Notes under the pieces: model-generated
Databases searched by the model: none
The model's input: only the letters and a program-made list of their open reading frames with translations
What the model was told of the DNA's origin: nothing
Translations under genes and position numbers: made by a program
In this document: piece after piece, positions 8,036 to 16,400 of the stretch
Numbering within the stretch: the first letter of the stretch is position 1
How the letters are laid out: the number at the start of each line of letters is the position of its first letter
Assembly: GCF_013205025.1 (NCBI RefSeq)
Contig: NZ_JABMLE010000003.1
Location: forward strand, 372,001 to 436,000
Reading direction: 5' to 3'
Source of the DNA: Rathayibacter sp. VKM Ac-2857
GTDB taxonomy: Bacteria > Actinomycetota > Actinomycetes > Actinomycetales > Microbacteriaceae
DNA: 64,000 nt

Positions 8036-8857
8036 TTACTGGGGACGTCGCGCGAGTAGTGCGGGAACCGGTGAGTTGCCGTCAAGCCATGTCGCGAGTG
8101 GAGCGTCTAGCATGCGGGCGAGCATGCGTATTTGCTCGTGGCCGGCCTCCGTCGTCATTCGATTTTGTTGGCCTTTCAGTGGGAAGCCGTTGAGAATCGG
8201 CTCGTGATGCGCAACCCGATTCCGCAACTCGTTCACGGTCTTGCAGACGCCGTGGATCCAGTTGCGATTGAATGCGACTTCCTGTCGCATTCTAATGACC
8301 TCCTTCTGCTGGGAAGGGCCTGGAGGGATTGCCTGGATCAAGGCATTGCGTTGTGTTCGGGCCTCGATCCTTCCACCTGGAAATGCGGAACGGAACGCTT
8401 GGTCCCAGAGCTTGTCGTAATCAGCAGAAACCCGTCGTGGAGGCCTGCCGATGTGTCCTCCCGCGTCAAGGAGGTTTGTCCAGAATCCGAACATGCACTG
8501 AGCGACGACGCGGCCGGGAACGTCTACGTCCTGAGCGCGTTTCTTGACCGACTCGTGCAGGAATTGCCAGGCGCTAGCGAGCTGGCCGCTGCTGCGCTCG
8601 TCGAGCAGAACCGACGGGTCCGCGTACCAGTGCGGACCCCAAGCCCTAGTAGCGGCGTCGTGCATAGCGTTGCGCAGGGCAACCTCGAGGATCGCGATGT
8701 CACCGAGGATCGCAACCGAAACATCGCGGTTCCACACGTACAGTTCTCGCGCCAGTTCCGCATCACCGCTGGCTGCTGCGAGGAACGTCTGGAACCGAGG
8801 TCCCGAGATGCCGCGTTGCAGGTCTGAGTGAGGGCCAGCTGCTGGTTGTCCTGCCAT
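8036..8857 (-). CDS. Abi family (abortive-infection, HEPN-like) protein
   Basis: 273 aa from the ATG at 8857 (a GTG two codons upstream at 8863 is also possible). The N-terminal RFQTFLAAASGDAELAREL...YVWN and ILEVALRNAMHD follow the pattern of actinobacterial Abi-like proteins. Near the C-terminus LRNRVAHHEPIL contains an R-x4-H motif (residues 212-217), the signature of HEPN ribonuclease active sites. By family knowledge such proteins can degrade RNA and arrest growth on phage infection. It is monocistronic, convergent with the methyltransferase operon, and sits at the right end of the island. No antitoxin gene is next to it. Confidence 0.75.
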   Translation of the reverse strand: MAGQPAAGPHSDLQRGISGPRFQTFLAAASGDAELARELYVWNRDVSVAILGDIAILEVALRNAMHDAATRAWGPHWYADPSVLLDERSSGQLASAWQFLHESVKKRAQDVDVPGRVVAQCMFGFWTNLLDAGGHIGRPPRRVSADYDKLWDQAFRSAFPGGRIEARTQRNALIQAIPPGPSQQKEVIRMRQEVAFNRNWIHGVCKTVNELRNRVAHHEPILNGFPLKGQQNRMTTEAGHEQIRMLARMLDAPLATWLDGNSPVPALLARRPQ

Positions 8858-8888
8858 GGTCACGCGGTGTAGGCTACATGCCAGAAGT

Positions 8889-8938
8889 CCCCCGGGTTCA
8901 ACGCTCCTCAGTCCAGCTGACCAGCACCGGGGGTTTTT
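8889..8938 (+). terminator. Hairpin followed by T-run at the island boundary
   Basis: CCCCCGG (8889-8895) can pair with CCGGGGG (8927-8933), followed by TTTTT (8934-8938). The loop is long (31 nt) and contains GGTTCAA, a sequence typical of a tRNA T-loop. It could terminate + strand transcripts, or be a relic of an attachment site; it coincides with the step from lower-GC island DNA to high-GC DNA. Confidence 0.4.
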
Positions 8939-9213
8939 CTTTGCCTATCGCCGTGGGGCGGGGTCAGATCGCTCGCGTGATGCGTGGCGTCCGGCGTCGG
9001 TTGGGAGTTGAATCGTTCCTGGCGTTTTGGGTTCGCGTGACCGGATGAGGCTGCCTGGAGAAGCGAGTACCCCTGGCGGTCGTTCGGTAGCTGTCGTGTC
9101 GATACCCGAGAACCGTGCTTTTGTCAGTCCGTTCGGGTCGGCCTATGCGAGTCGAGCCGCCGCCGGGCGGACTCGTCGGCGGAACGGGGCGGCTCGCCGG
9201 TGGGAGTGCGATG

Positions 9214-10248
9214 TCAGGGGCGGACAACCGACGGCGACCACGCGTGCTCGAGATACAGCGCGGGGTCGCCCTCGCCGTCGGCCGAGAGCGACCAGACGTC
9301 GGTGTCGCCGGCCGCGCCCTCGCGGGGGAGCCCATACAGCAGCGTCCCGTCATCCAGCCACACCACTTGATCGTCCACGCTCCGCTCCTCCGGCAGCACC
9401 GTCTCGACCCCCGACGCCAGATCCAGCACCGCGATCCGCCAGTCCGGCACTCCGTCGCCGACGTCCTTCTTGTACGCCACCCGCGTCTCGTCCGGCGAGA
9501 GCGATGGGCACTCCGCCGTGTCGTGGATCGCCGTCATCGTCCGCGCCGAAATGCTCCCGCGCACCAGCCACGTCCGCGACCCCGACGCCGCGGTCGCGTA
9601 GAAGGTGTCCCCGTCGTCGGCGAAGGTGACGCCCCACAGATTCCGGTCCGCGGCCGTCAGCGGCGCCCCGGCCACGCTCAGCGCGAAGGACTCCAGGTCG
9701 CCCGGGTCCGGCACGGCCGGGTCGAGTGAGCGGATGACCGTCTGCGTGGAGAAGGTGGTCGGCGCATACGAGTGGCCGGTGACGAACGCGGTGGTGCTCA
9801 GCATCCCGTCGCCGATGCGAGCGCGGCTGGGGATGCCCGGCAGCGGCCACGTCTGCAGGGTCTTGCCGTCGGCACCGGTCAGCACGGCCTCGAAGGTGGT
9901 CAGCACGCCGCGGTCGGTGCGCAGGCAGAGCTCCATCGACTCGGTCGCGGCGACGCGGTCGCAGGCGCGGTCGGTGAGGGTGCGCGCGGCGCCCGGGTCG
10001 GCCAGCGGGACGGAGGCGACCAGCCCGTAGCCCTGGCCGCTCGCGGTGTTGCGGAAGACGATCCGGTCGCCGTCCGCGGGGGCGCCGGTCGAGACGGCCA
10101 CGGCCGAGTCGGCGGAGGCGCGCGCCTGGTACCGCGCCCAGGCGCCCGCCCCATACACAGCCGCGCCGCCGAGCAGGGCGACGGCGGCCACCACGGCGAT
10201 GATCCACCGCGCGCGGTCCGAGAGGCGGCCCGCCTGACCGGCCGTCAT
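9214..10248 (-). CDS. TolB-like beta-propeller protein with N-terminal membrane anchor
   Basis: 344 aa from the ATG at 10248, which overlaps the MFS gene stop (ATGA). A basic N-terminus is followed by a hydrophobic segment (WIIAVVAAVALLGGAAVYGA), an uncleaved anchor or signal peptide. The rest has repeated segments typical of WD40-like/TolB propellers, for example CPSLSPDETRVAYKKD and DDQVVWLDDGTLLYGLP. It probably sits outside the membrane as an extracytoplasmic binding or scaffolding protein. Translational coupling to the MFS gene suggests a shared task, but the substrate is unknown. Confidence 0.75.
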   Translation of the reverse strand: MTAGQAGRLSDRARWIIAVVAAVALLGGAAVYGAGAWARYQARASADSAVAVSTGAPADGDRIVFRNTASGQGYGLVASVPLADPGAARTLTDRACDRVAATESMELCLRTDRGVLTTFEAVLTGADGKTLQTWPLPGIPSRARIGDGMLSTTAFVTGHSYAPTTFSTQTVIRSLDPAVPDPGDLESFALSVAGAPLTAADRNLWGVTFADDGDTFYATAASGSRTWLVRGSISARTMTAIHDTAECPSLSPDETRVAYKKDVGDGVPDWRIAVLDLASGVETVLPEERSVDDQVVWLDDGTLLYGLPREGAAGDTDVWSLSADGEGDPALYLEHAWSPSVVRP

Positions 10249-11492
10249 GCCTTCTTCTCCGCGAAGCGCTCGCGCAGCAGCAGCACCGCCAGGGGGAGCG
10301 CCGCCGCAAGACCCACGGCGATCGCCATCATTGCGCCTTCCCGGCCGAGCCACAGCCACAGCGCACCGAATCCGACCGACGCGAACAGCCGCGCGACCGC
10401 GACGACCGTCTGGGCCGCCGCGATCCCGCTCGCCCGGATCTCGGCGGGCACGCTCGCCCCGGCGACGGCCGCGAGCACGCCGTCGGTCGCGGCGTAGAAG
10501 GCGCCGAGCAGCAGCAGGCAGGCGATGGTCACCGCGAGCCCGGAGGCGGGCGACGCCGCGAGCACGTAGACGGCGAGCAGCAGCACGTGGCCGGCGGCGA
10601 ACATCCGCGCGCGGCCCCAGCGGTCGGCGAGGCGGCCGAACGGGATCGCGAGGGCGAGGTAGGCGGCGTTCGTCCCGACGTACAGCAGCGGGAACCACTG
10701 CGCCGCGAAGCCGCTGCGGCTCTGCAGCACCAGGTAGACGAAGCCGTCGCCGACCGTGAGCAGCCCGAGCAGGCCGGCGGCGAGCAGGAGGCGGCGGGGG
10801 CGCCGGTCCCAGAGGCGGCGCCACGGCAGCTTCGTTCGCGCCGTGCCGCCGGCGACGCGGGTCCGCACGTCCGGCACGAACAGCAGCAGCACGACCACGC
10901 CGAGCGTCGCGAACGCCGCCGACAGCACGAAGACCGTCGAGTAGCCGTCTGGCACGAGCAGCAGCACGACGAACGCCAGGAGCGGCCCGATAGTCGCGCC
11001 GACGGTGTCGAGCATCCGGTGCACGCCGAACGAGCGGGCGAGCGACGCCGGGTCGGACGAGGCGGAGATCATCGCGTCGCGGGGTGCGGTGCGGATCCCC
11101 TTGCCGAGACGGTCGACGGTGACGACGGCCGTGAGCGCGGCCGGGCCGCTGCCGGCCAGCAGGCCCAGGCGCGCGAGCATCGACAGGCCGTAGCCGGCGA
11201 GGGCGACGAGCTTGGGGCGGTCGGTGCGGTCGGCGGTCCAGCCGGCGCCGATCCGGACGAAGGCGCTGACGCCCTGATACAGCCCGTCGAGGAAGCCGTA
11301 CGCGAGCGTCGACATGCCCAGCGCGGCGGTGATGTAGAAGGGGAGGATCGCGGCGGTCGACTCCGAGGAGATGTCGGTGAAGAGGCTGACGATGCCGAGT
11401 GCGATGACGGCGGGGGCGATGCGCGACGGGCCGGTGCCGCGCGCCGGCTGCTCCGCGGCGCCCTCGGGCCGGTCGGACAGGGAGATGTACAC
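10245..11492 (-). CDS. MFS transporter
   Basis: 415 aa from the GTG at 11492, which follows the upstream stop by 2 bases. About 12 hydrophobic helices are visible; LFTDISSESTAAILPFYI at the start, WTADRTDRPK after helix 2 and GRLADRWGRARMF in the second half are the conserved inter-helix loops of the family. The opening helix resembles the YfcJ/actinobacterial group of drug or metabolite exporters. Substrate is not predictable. Middle gene of a leftward three-gene unit with a secreted protein upstream and the propeller protein downstream. Confidence 0.85.
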   Translation of the reverse strand: MYISLSDRPEGAAEQPARGTGPSRIAPAVIALGIVSLFTDISSESTAAILPFYITAALGMSTLAYGFLDGLYQGVSAFVRIGAGWTADRTDRPKLVALAGYGLSMLARLGLLAGSGPAALTAVVTVDRLGKGIRTAPRDAMISASSDPASLARSFGVHRMLDTVGATIGPLLAFVVLLLVPDGYSTVFVLSAAFATLGVVVLLLFVPDVRTRVAGGTARTKLPWRRLWDRRPRRLLLAAGLLGLLTVGDGFVYLVLQSRSGFAAQWFPLLYVGTNAAYLALAIPFGRLADRWGRARMFAAGHVLLLAVYVLAASPASGLAVTIACLLLLGAFYAATDGVLAAVAGASVPAEIRASGIAAAQTVVAVARLFASVGFGALWLWLGREGAMMAIAVGLAAALPLAVLLLRERFAEKKA

Positions 11493-11494
11493 GT

Positions 11495-12196
11495 CTAGCC
11501 GCCGCTCGGGTGCAGGACGGCGATCAGCGAGTAGCTCATCCGCGGGGTGCCGGTGGGGGTGACGGAGAGGCTCACGGTGTCCTCGCCGGCGGTGAAGACC
11601 ATCGCGGCGCCGCCGGCGGGGGCGTCGACGGCGGCGGAGGTGAAGCCCAGCGCGGCGAGCGAGCGGCGGTAGCTCTCGGTGATCTGCTCGGCGTCGAGGG
11701 CGACGGTCGCGGTGAGGCCTGAGCGCAGGGCGTCGCCGGCGGGCTCGACCGAGCTCGAGGCGACGATCGAGTCGGGCAGCGGGGCGACGACGGCGGAGGG
11801 GTAGCCGGCGACCAGCGCGCGGGTGGCGCTCGCGGCGGCGGGCAGCGGCAGGGAGACGAGGGCGGCGCGCGGGGTGGAGTCGGGCAGGCCGGTGTCGACG
11901 GGGGCGGGGCCGGAGACCTCGAGCGGGGCGGAGGGGTCGGCGACGGCGGCGGGGTCCGTGGGGTCGGGTGGGGTGACGGTGGTGCCGTCGGGGGTCGCGC
12001 CCGGGGTGGCGGGGGAGGTGCTGTTCGGGGAGGCGGTAGCGCCGGGGGAGGAGCTGCCCGCGGATCCGGTCGCGCCCGCGCCGATCGGGCTGCCGTCGCC
12101 GGGGCGGCCGGCGGTCGCGTCGAGCACGAAGGCCCCCGCGACCAGCACCAGCGCGATCGCCCCGGCCACCACCAGCAGGCGTCGTCGAGCGTCCAT
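11495..12196 (-). CDS. Secreted or membrane-anchored hypothetical protein with Ser/Thr/Pro-rich linker
   Basis: 233 aa from the ATG at 12196. MDARRRLLVVAGAIALVLVA is a signal/anchor segment. Residues of about 30-85 form a low-complexity Gly/Ser/Thr/Pro linker, and a folded C-terminal part follows (LTATVALDAEQITESYRRSL...VSLSVTPTG). A start further upstream (12250) would put a non-signal leader ahead of the anchor and is less likely. First gene of the unit with the MFS and propeller genes. No named domain is recognised. Confidence 0.7.
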   Translation of the reverse strand: MDARRRLLVVAGAIALVLVAGAFVLDATAGRPGDGSPIGAGATGSAGSSSPGATASPNSTSPATPGATPDGTTVTPPDPTDPAAVADPSAPLEVSGPAPVDTGLPDSTPRAALVSLPLPAAASATRALVAGYPSAVVAPLPDSIVASSSVEPAGDALRSGLTATVALDAEQITESYRRSLAALGFTSAAVDAPAGGAAMVFTAGEDTVSLSVTPTGTPRMSYSLIAVLHPSGG

Positions 12197-12321
12197 GGGG
12201 TCTCCGCATGCGGGCGCACCGACGATCGTGGTCGGCCAGGATCCGTCCATCCGCGTCGGGTCGCGTCTCGCGAACCTTAGCCCTCGCGGGGCCCGACTGC
12301 ACCTGTCGATACGGTGGGCGG

Positions 12322-12912
12322 ATGGGCAGGAGGCGTGCGGCGGTCGTGGGCGTCGTGCTGCTCGGGTTGCTGACCGGCTGCGCGACGGGGCCGACGGCGG
12401 GCGTCGACGAGCAGATCCTCGCGGCGGAGGAGCTCGGCGACAGCGCGGTGGATGCCGCGGAGTCGTTGCATCCGGTGCTGATCGGTGCGGACCTCCGGGT
12501 GTCGGTGCGCGGCGGCAAGCCCTCGGTGAGCCGCGAGGACGAGCGCTGGGTCGAGCTGTTCCTCCGCCTGGTGCCGCAGGGGGCGGGACCCGGAGCGAGC
12601 GGGGAGGTGCAGGAGGCGATCGAGCGCGAGCTGCTCGACGACGGCTGGGTCGCGGACGAGCTGACGCGGGACGCCGCGGAGACCGGCGAGGGCGCCGAGT
12701 TGTGGTTCACCCGGCCGGGCGCCGAGGGCACCGCGACCTGGGACGGCGACTCCCCGGGCGACTGGCACGTCTCCGTCTGGGGCCGCCTCGACTACGTGCA
12801 GCTCGACGTCCAGAGCCCGTTCGCCCTGACGACGGACACCCAGTACGTGACCACCGACGCCGTCGAGGCCCGCCACCCGGAGTGGCGCAGCCCGGACGGC
12901 GTCCTGCCGTGA
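12322..12912 (+). CDS. Lipoprotein, hypothetical
   Basis: 196 aa. The N-terminus MGRRRAAVVGVVLLGLLTGC is a classic lipoprotein signal with lipobox LTGC. The mature part is acidic and ends in a segment with WGRLDYVQLDVQSPFALTTD. It is divergent from the secreted-protein/MFS unit across a 125-bp gap that must hold both promoters. No domain recognised. A repeat-rich stretch follows directly after its stop. Confidence 0.75.
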   Translation: MGRRRAAVVGVVLLGLLTGCATGPTAGVDEQILAAEELGDSAVDAAESLHPVLIGADLRVSVRGGKPSVSREDERWVELFLRLVPQGAGPGASGEVQEAIERELLDDGWVADELTRDAAETGEGAELWFTRPGAEGTATWDGDSPGDWHVSVWGRLDYVQLDVQSPFALTTDTQYVTTDAVEARHPEWRSPDGVLP

Positions 12913-12943
12913 GTTCCGGTCGAGTAGCCCGCCTCGCCGTCTC

Positions 12944-13055
12944 CTGCTGATCGAGTAGCCCGCCGCGCGGGCGTATCGAGCGGAGCGGGGAAGAGTCCGA
13001 CGTTCATGCGGTGGTGGGTCTCGATACGCCCCTGCGGGGCTACTCGACCAGCATG
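12944..13055. repeat. REPIN-like pair, short-spacer type (unit pair 1)
   Basis: Two inverted palindromic units (GATCGAGTAGCCCGC... and ...GGGCTACTCGACCAGCATG) flank a spacer containing GAAGAG..CCGACGTTCATGCGGTGGTG. The same spacer motif recurs beside units at 15884 and 57382. Confidence 0.75.
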
Positions 13056-13100
13056 TCTGCGGGCGTCTCTTCCAAGGAGATCCCCCGTTCTGCCGGAGGT

Positions 13101-13141
13101 GTGGTCTCGATACGCCCCTGCGGGGCTACTCGACCAGCATG
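13101..13141. repeat. Single REP-like palindromic unit
   Basis: GTGGTCTCGATACGCCCCTG with its complement-side CTACTCGACCAGCATG. It is preceded by a 45-bp segment (from 13056) that recurs after the unit at 13768-13809. Confidence 0.75.
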
Positions 13142-13182
13142 GGGCGGGGCGCTGCGGACAGCATGGAGTGCGGTCGTCGTTC

Positions 13183-13312
13183 CATGCTGATCGAGTAGCC
13201 CGCGTCGCGGGCGTATCGAGATCCACCAGCGTCAGAAGTCGAGTCCGCAGACGCGCCCTGCTGATGACGACGGGTCTCGATGCGCCCCCTGCGGGGCTAC
13301 TCGACCACCATG
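13183..13312. repeat. REPIN-like element, 130 bp
   Basis: Starts CATGCTGATCGAGTAGCCCG and ends CTACTCGACCACCATG, two palindromic units in inverted orientation around a spacer with GAGTCCGCAGAC. Its length and layout match 18881-19010, 28641-28771 and 32109-32239. Confidence 0.8.
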
Positions 13313-13366
13313 TTGCGGCGCAACCGCGTCCTTCCCCCGTCACCGAGACGCGAAGCGGCTTCGCCG

Positions 13367-13403
13367 CTCGATACGACCCTGCGGGGCTACTCGACCAGCA
13401 AGG
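13367..13403. repeat. Single REP-like unit
   Basis: CTCGATACGACCCTGCGGGG followed by CTACTCGACCAGCA, directly before the end of a small leftward gene. Confidence 0.65.
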
Positions 13404-13411
13404 AGAGGGCG

Positions 13412-13645
13412 TCAGCTCGCTCGGCGCGTGGCTCTCGAGCGGAGCTCCTCACTCGGCCCACCGGACTCCTCGCCCCGAGGGACGGCCGCGTTGCCGCCCG
13501 CACGCGGACCGACGATGTACCGACCCGTCACCGCATCCTGCACGACGGAGCGCCCCGACCGCCGCAGGTTCCTCGCGGCCTTCTCCGCGAGCTCTCGCGC
13601 GAGGCGTTGCGATTGCTCGCTGTAGCCACTCACTTCCGCCACCAC
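13412..13645 (-). CDS. Small hypothetical protein
   Basis: 77 aa, beginning MVAEVSGYSEQSQRLAREL, basic and helical at first, then SVVQDAVTGRYIVGPRAGGN, which looks like a genuine folded segment. It overlaps the end of the remnant at 13630-13752, as paired small genes do. No family recognised. Its 3' end abuts a REP unit. Confidence 0.5.
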   Translation of the reverse strand: MVAEVSGYSEQSQRLARELAEKAARNLRRSGRSVVQDAVTGRYIVGPRAGGNAAVPRGEESGGPSEELRSRATRRAS

Positions 13646-13752
13646 CTCTGCTCGGGCGCCATCGCTTCGTTGATCACGTTGAAGACGTCGATCGCAGAAT
13701 GATTGTCCTCGACTCTCGCCCGTGACGCGTAGGCGAGAGTCGCGAGAGCGAC
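13630..13752 (-). pseudogene. 5'-truncated small gene fragment upstream of the hypothetical at 13412
   Basis: The reading frame ends SAIDVFNVINEAMAPEQRWW plus RK and looks coding, but it has no plausible start before it runs into the REP unit at 13768-13809. It may have been truncated by repeat insertion. With the overlapping downstream ORF it could be the relic of a two-gene (toxin-antitoxin-like) unit; that is inference only. Confidence 0.35.
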
Positions 13753-13767
13753 AGATGTCTCTGCGGG

Positions 13768-13809
13768 TGTGGTCTCGATATGCCCCTTCGGGGCTACTCG
13801 ACCAGCATG
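13768..13809. repeat. Single REP-like unit with conserved 45-bp flank
   Basis: GTGGTCTCGATATGCCCCTT and its complement arm CTACTCGACCAGCATG. The 45 bp after it (CTGCGGGCGACTCTTCCAAG...) are a near copy of 13056-13100. Confidence 0.75.
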
Positions 13810-13861
13810 TTCTGCGGGCGACTCTTCCAAGGAGATCCGCCGTTCTCCGGCGGTCCGGCCG

Positions 13862-14146
13862 TCAGGTCAGGCGCTCCGTCAGGTGGACGGCGACCTCGTC
13901 GCCGAGGTCCTTGCGGAGCTTCGTGCGGAGCTTGGCGCTGATGGAGAGCATGTGGCCGCCGGCGCCCGTGGGCATCAGGCCCGCGGTGAGCGGCTCGCCG
14001 TCGACGGTCGCGACGACCTTCACGGATTTGCCGGTGCCGAACAGCGCGACGGAGTCGGGCACCTCCACGCACGACCAGAGGTCGCCCCTCACGGTGACGC
14101 CGATCGGCGCGGTGAAGGCCACGTCGATCGGGCCGACGCCGTTCAT
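13862..14146 (-). CDS. DUF1905 domain-containing protein
   Basis: 94 aa. The sequence AFTAPIGVTVRGDLWSCVEV, the run GTGKSVKVVATVDGEPLTAG, and GAGGHMLSISAKLRTKLRKD followed by GDEVAVHL are the three segments of DUF1905, a small beta-barrel family of unknown function often fused to a YdeI/OmdA-type domain. That second domain is absent here. Monocistronic. Confidence 0.75.
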   Translation of the reverse strand: MNGVGPIDVAFTAPIGVTVRGDLWSCVEVPDSVALFGTGKSVKVVATVDGEPLTAGLMPTGAGGHMLSISAKLRTKLRKDLGDEVAVHLTERLT

Positions 14147-14542
14147 GCCGCGGCCTTCGCTGATCGGCTCCGAAGTTCGGCTGCGCAGGTCTCGTCGTGG
14201 TCGGGCACGTCGTCCTCCAGGTCTCGTCGGTGCGGTAACCCAACCACAGGACGCGTCAGCGCGTCAGCCGGCCGATCCGCTCCGCCGGGAGCGGGCGGTC
14301 GGCGTCGGTCGTCACGGTGAGGCTCGGCTCCGCGCCGTCGCGCTGGTCGGCCCCGTCCATCGGGCGAGCCTCTCTCGGGCGAGGGGGAGCGGCGTCGGAA
14401 CACGCTGGCCGAGCAGCCCGAAGGGCGTCTCGAGACCCGACCGCGAGCACAGGGCTCCTCCACACGCCGACTTCAGGCCCCGATCGTCCCGCCGGAGTAG
14501 CTCGCCGACCCCGGTGTCGGTGGTCCCTGATTCAATACTCGT
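14147..14542. other. Intergenic stretch without a supported gene
   Basis: A diverged REP unit (CTGGCCGAGCAGCCCGAAGG, about 14405-14437) is the only recognisable element. A 34-codon leftward reading (DGAEPSLTVTTDADRPLPAE) near 14256-14360 looks protein-like but is too short to call. Confidence 0.4.
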
Positions 14543-15847
14543 ATGACGGACAACGGATCGGACGGCGCGGTACCCGCCGGCGTGCGCGGGCGAGGCGACC
14601 GCGCGGCCGCGTTCGCGCGTGCCGCCGCGCCGCTGCGCCTGGCCGAGGCGGAAGAGCTGTACGCCGGCCACCTCGAGGCCCTCGCCGACTCGGACGCGTA
14701 CGCCCGGGGGGCGACCCGCAGCGAGACCCGCGATCTCGTCGAGCGCTCGATCCGTGCCGAGTTCGCGGTCGCGGAGGGCCTGCCCGAGCAGGTGATCTCC
14801 CGGCGCCTCGAGACAGCGCAGCTGCTGATGGAGCACCTGCCGCTCACGCGGGCGCTGCTCGCGCAGGCGCGTCTGCACTGGGAGGAAGGAGAGGCGATCT
14901 GCGCCACCGCCAGCAGCCTTCCCGAAGCCTCCCGCGCCGCACTCGACGAGTACGCCGCCGAGGCGGCGCCGACGATGACGCTCACGCAGCTGCGCCGGGC
15001 CCTGCGCCGCTGGAGGGAGGAGCTGCACGAGCAGCCGCTCGCCGAGCGGTACGCGCGTGCCCGGGAGGATCGCGCGGTCTGGGTCACCCCGGATGTGGAC
15101 GGGATGGCGACGCTCAGCCTCCACGCTCCCGCACCGTCAGTGACGGGTGCGTACGACCGGCTGCGGCGCATCGCCCGCGCCCTCCGGGACGACGGCGACC
15201 CGCGCACTCTGCAGCAGCTGAGCGCCGACGCGGCGGTCGACCTGCTCTGCGACGGCGACATCCTCGGCACCACTCCCGACGCCGAGGACCGCCCCGACCC
15301 GACCTTCGTCCCCGGTGTCCGCGCCGAGGTGCGGCTGACGCTCGCCGCGTCCACCGCCGTCGGTCTCGACGACGCTCCCGGGGAGCTCGACGGCTACGGG
15401 CCCGTCCCCGCGGTCATCGCTCGCGAGCTGATCCGGACCGCCGCCTCGTTCACGCGAGTGCTCACCGATCCGGACACCGGCGCCGTCGTCTCCGTCGGGC
15501 GGACGTGGCGCGTCCCGCCGTCGCAGATGCGCCTGCACCTGCAGCTGAGGGATCAGACCTGCCGGTTCGCGGGCTGCACCCGTCCCGCCAGCACCAGTGA
15601 GGCCGATCACACGGTCGAGTGGCGCAACGGAGGGGAGACGTCGCTCGAGAACCTCGTGTCGCTCTGCACCAGTCACCACCACCTCCGGCACGGCGACCGG
15701 TGGACGTACGCGAAGGGCGACGGCGGCGAGATCGTGTGGACGACGCCGACCGGACGGCGCGTCAGCAACCGGCCGCCGCCACTGCCAGGGCGGCCGCCGG
15801 ACCCACTGCCGGGGCCGCACTTCGACGATGCACCCGCGCCGTTCTGA
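14543..15847 (+). CDS. DUF222 / HNH endonuclease family protein (13E12-repeat type)
   Basis: 434 aa. A helical DUF222 region fills the first 300 residues, followed near the C-terminus by an HNH nuclease motif: CRFAGCTRPASTSEADHTVE (zinc Cys, catalytic His) and SLCTSHHHLRHGDRW. Such proteins occur in many copies in actinobacteria; a role in mobile-intron-like or defence nuclease activity is often proposed but not proven. A proline-rich tail ends the protein. A REP unit lies 37 bp after its stop. Confidence 0.88.
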   Translation: MTDNGSDGAVPAGVRGRGDRAAAFARAAAPLRLAEAEELYAGHLEALADSDAYARGATRSETRDLVERSIRAEFAVAEGLPEQVISRRLETAQLLMEHLPLTRALLAQARLHWEEGEAICATASSLPEASRAALDEYAAEAAPTMTLTQLRRALRRWREELHEQPLAERYARAREDRAVWVTPDVDGMATLSLHAPAPSVTGAYDRLRRIARALRDDGDPRTLQQLSADAAVDLLCDGDILGTTPDAEDRPDPTFVPGVRAEVRLTLAASTAVGLDDAPGELDGYGPVPAVIARELIRTAASFTRVLTDPDTGAVVSVGRTWRVPPSQMRLHLQLRDQTCRFAGCTRPASTSEADHTVEWRNGGETSLENLVSLCTSHHHLRHGDRWTYAKGDGGEIVWTTPTGRRVSNRPPPLPGRPPDPLPGPHFDDAPAPF

Positions 15848-15883
15848 CGGAGGGCGCGTTTACTGGGAAGAGACGCTCGCACA

Positions 15884-15928
15884 CATGCTGGTCGAGTAGC
15901 CCCGAAGGGGCGTATCGAGACCCACCAC
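15884..15928. repeat. REP-like unit (half of the short-spacer pair)
   Basis: CATGCTGGTCGAGTAGCCCC to CGTATCGAGACCCACC, followed by CACCGCATGAACGTCGGCCT, the same spacer motif (inverted) as at 12985-13015. The preceding 35 bp resemble the 45-bp flank seen at 13056 in reverse. Confidence 0.75.
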
Positions 15929-15962
15929 CGCATGAACGTCGGCCTCTTCCCCGCCCTGCCGA

Positions 15963-16400
15963 TCAGCGCCGGCTGCTGCCTGCTCTCCATGGCTCCCTGC
16001 GCCGGGCCGCTCGCCCTTCGCGCCGGCTGAGCGCGGGGGCGGCCTCCGCTCGCTCGCGCGCCTCGTCTTCGCGGCGGCTCAGCCAGCCGGGTCCGTCCCG
16101 GCGCAGCTGCTCGGCGTCGGGGCTCGGCGTGCGGGGTGCCGCGCGCCGCCGCCGCGCGAGACCGATCTGCTTCACGACGCCGACCACGACTCCGGTGCCG
16201 AAGAACGGCAGCCCGACGCCCGCCACCAGCCAGAGCGGGGCGTGCCGGCGGCCGCCGCCGACGACCGCGGTCGGATCCCAGTCGACGTCCGAGCCGAGGA
16301 CGACGATCATCGCCACGAACGCCGCGCTGAGCACGGCCAGCGTCCACGGCCGGGAGAGGAGGAACGCCTGCGCGCGCTCCGACACCCTCCGCCTCGCCAT
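15963..16400 (-). CDS. Small membrane protein, hypothetical
   Basis: 145 aa with two transmembrane helices (TLAVLSAAFVAMIVVLG and APLWLVAGVGLPFFGTGVVV) and a long, highly basic and acidic cytoplasmic tail of about 70 residues. No domain recognised. The ATG at 16400 gives a basic N-terminus before helix 1, which fits the positive-inside rule. Confidence 0.6.
   Translation of the reverse strand: MARRRVSERAQAFLLSRPWTLAVLSAAFVAMIVVLGSDVDWDPTAVVGGGRRHAPLWLVAGVGLPFFGTGVVVGVVKQIGLARRRRAAPRTPSPDAEQLRRDGPGWLSRREDEARERAEAAPALSRREGRAARRREPWRAGSSRR

Noticed and set aside
10245-12731. An 828-residue leftward reading frame covering the MFS gene and beyond
   Set aside because: Its first half is Arg/Pro-rich sequence read antisense or out of frame over neighbouring genes; only the MFS part, from the GTG at 11492, has transporter features.
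12944-13809. CRISPR-like array
   Set aside because: The repeats are palindromic units in both orientations with irregular spacing and conserved spacers; there are no unique spacers and no cas genes.
14256-14465. A small leftward gene upstream of DUF1905
   Set aside because: Only the last 25 residues look natural; the rest overlaps a diverged REP unit.
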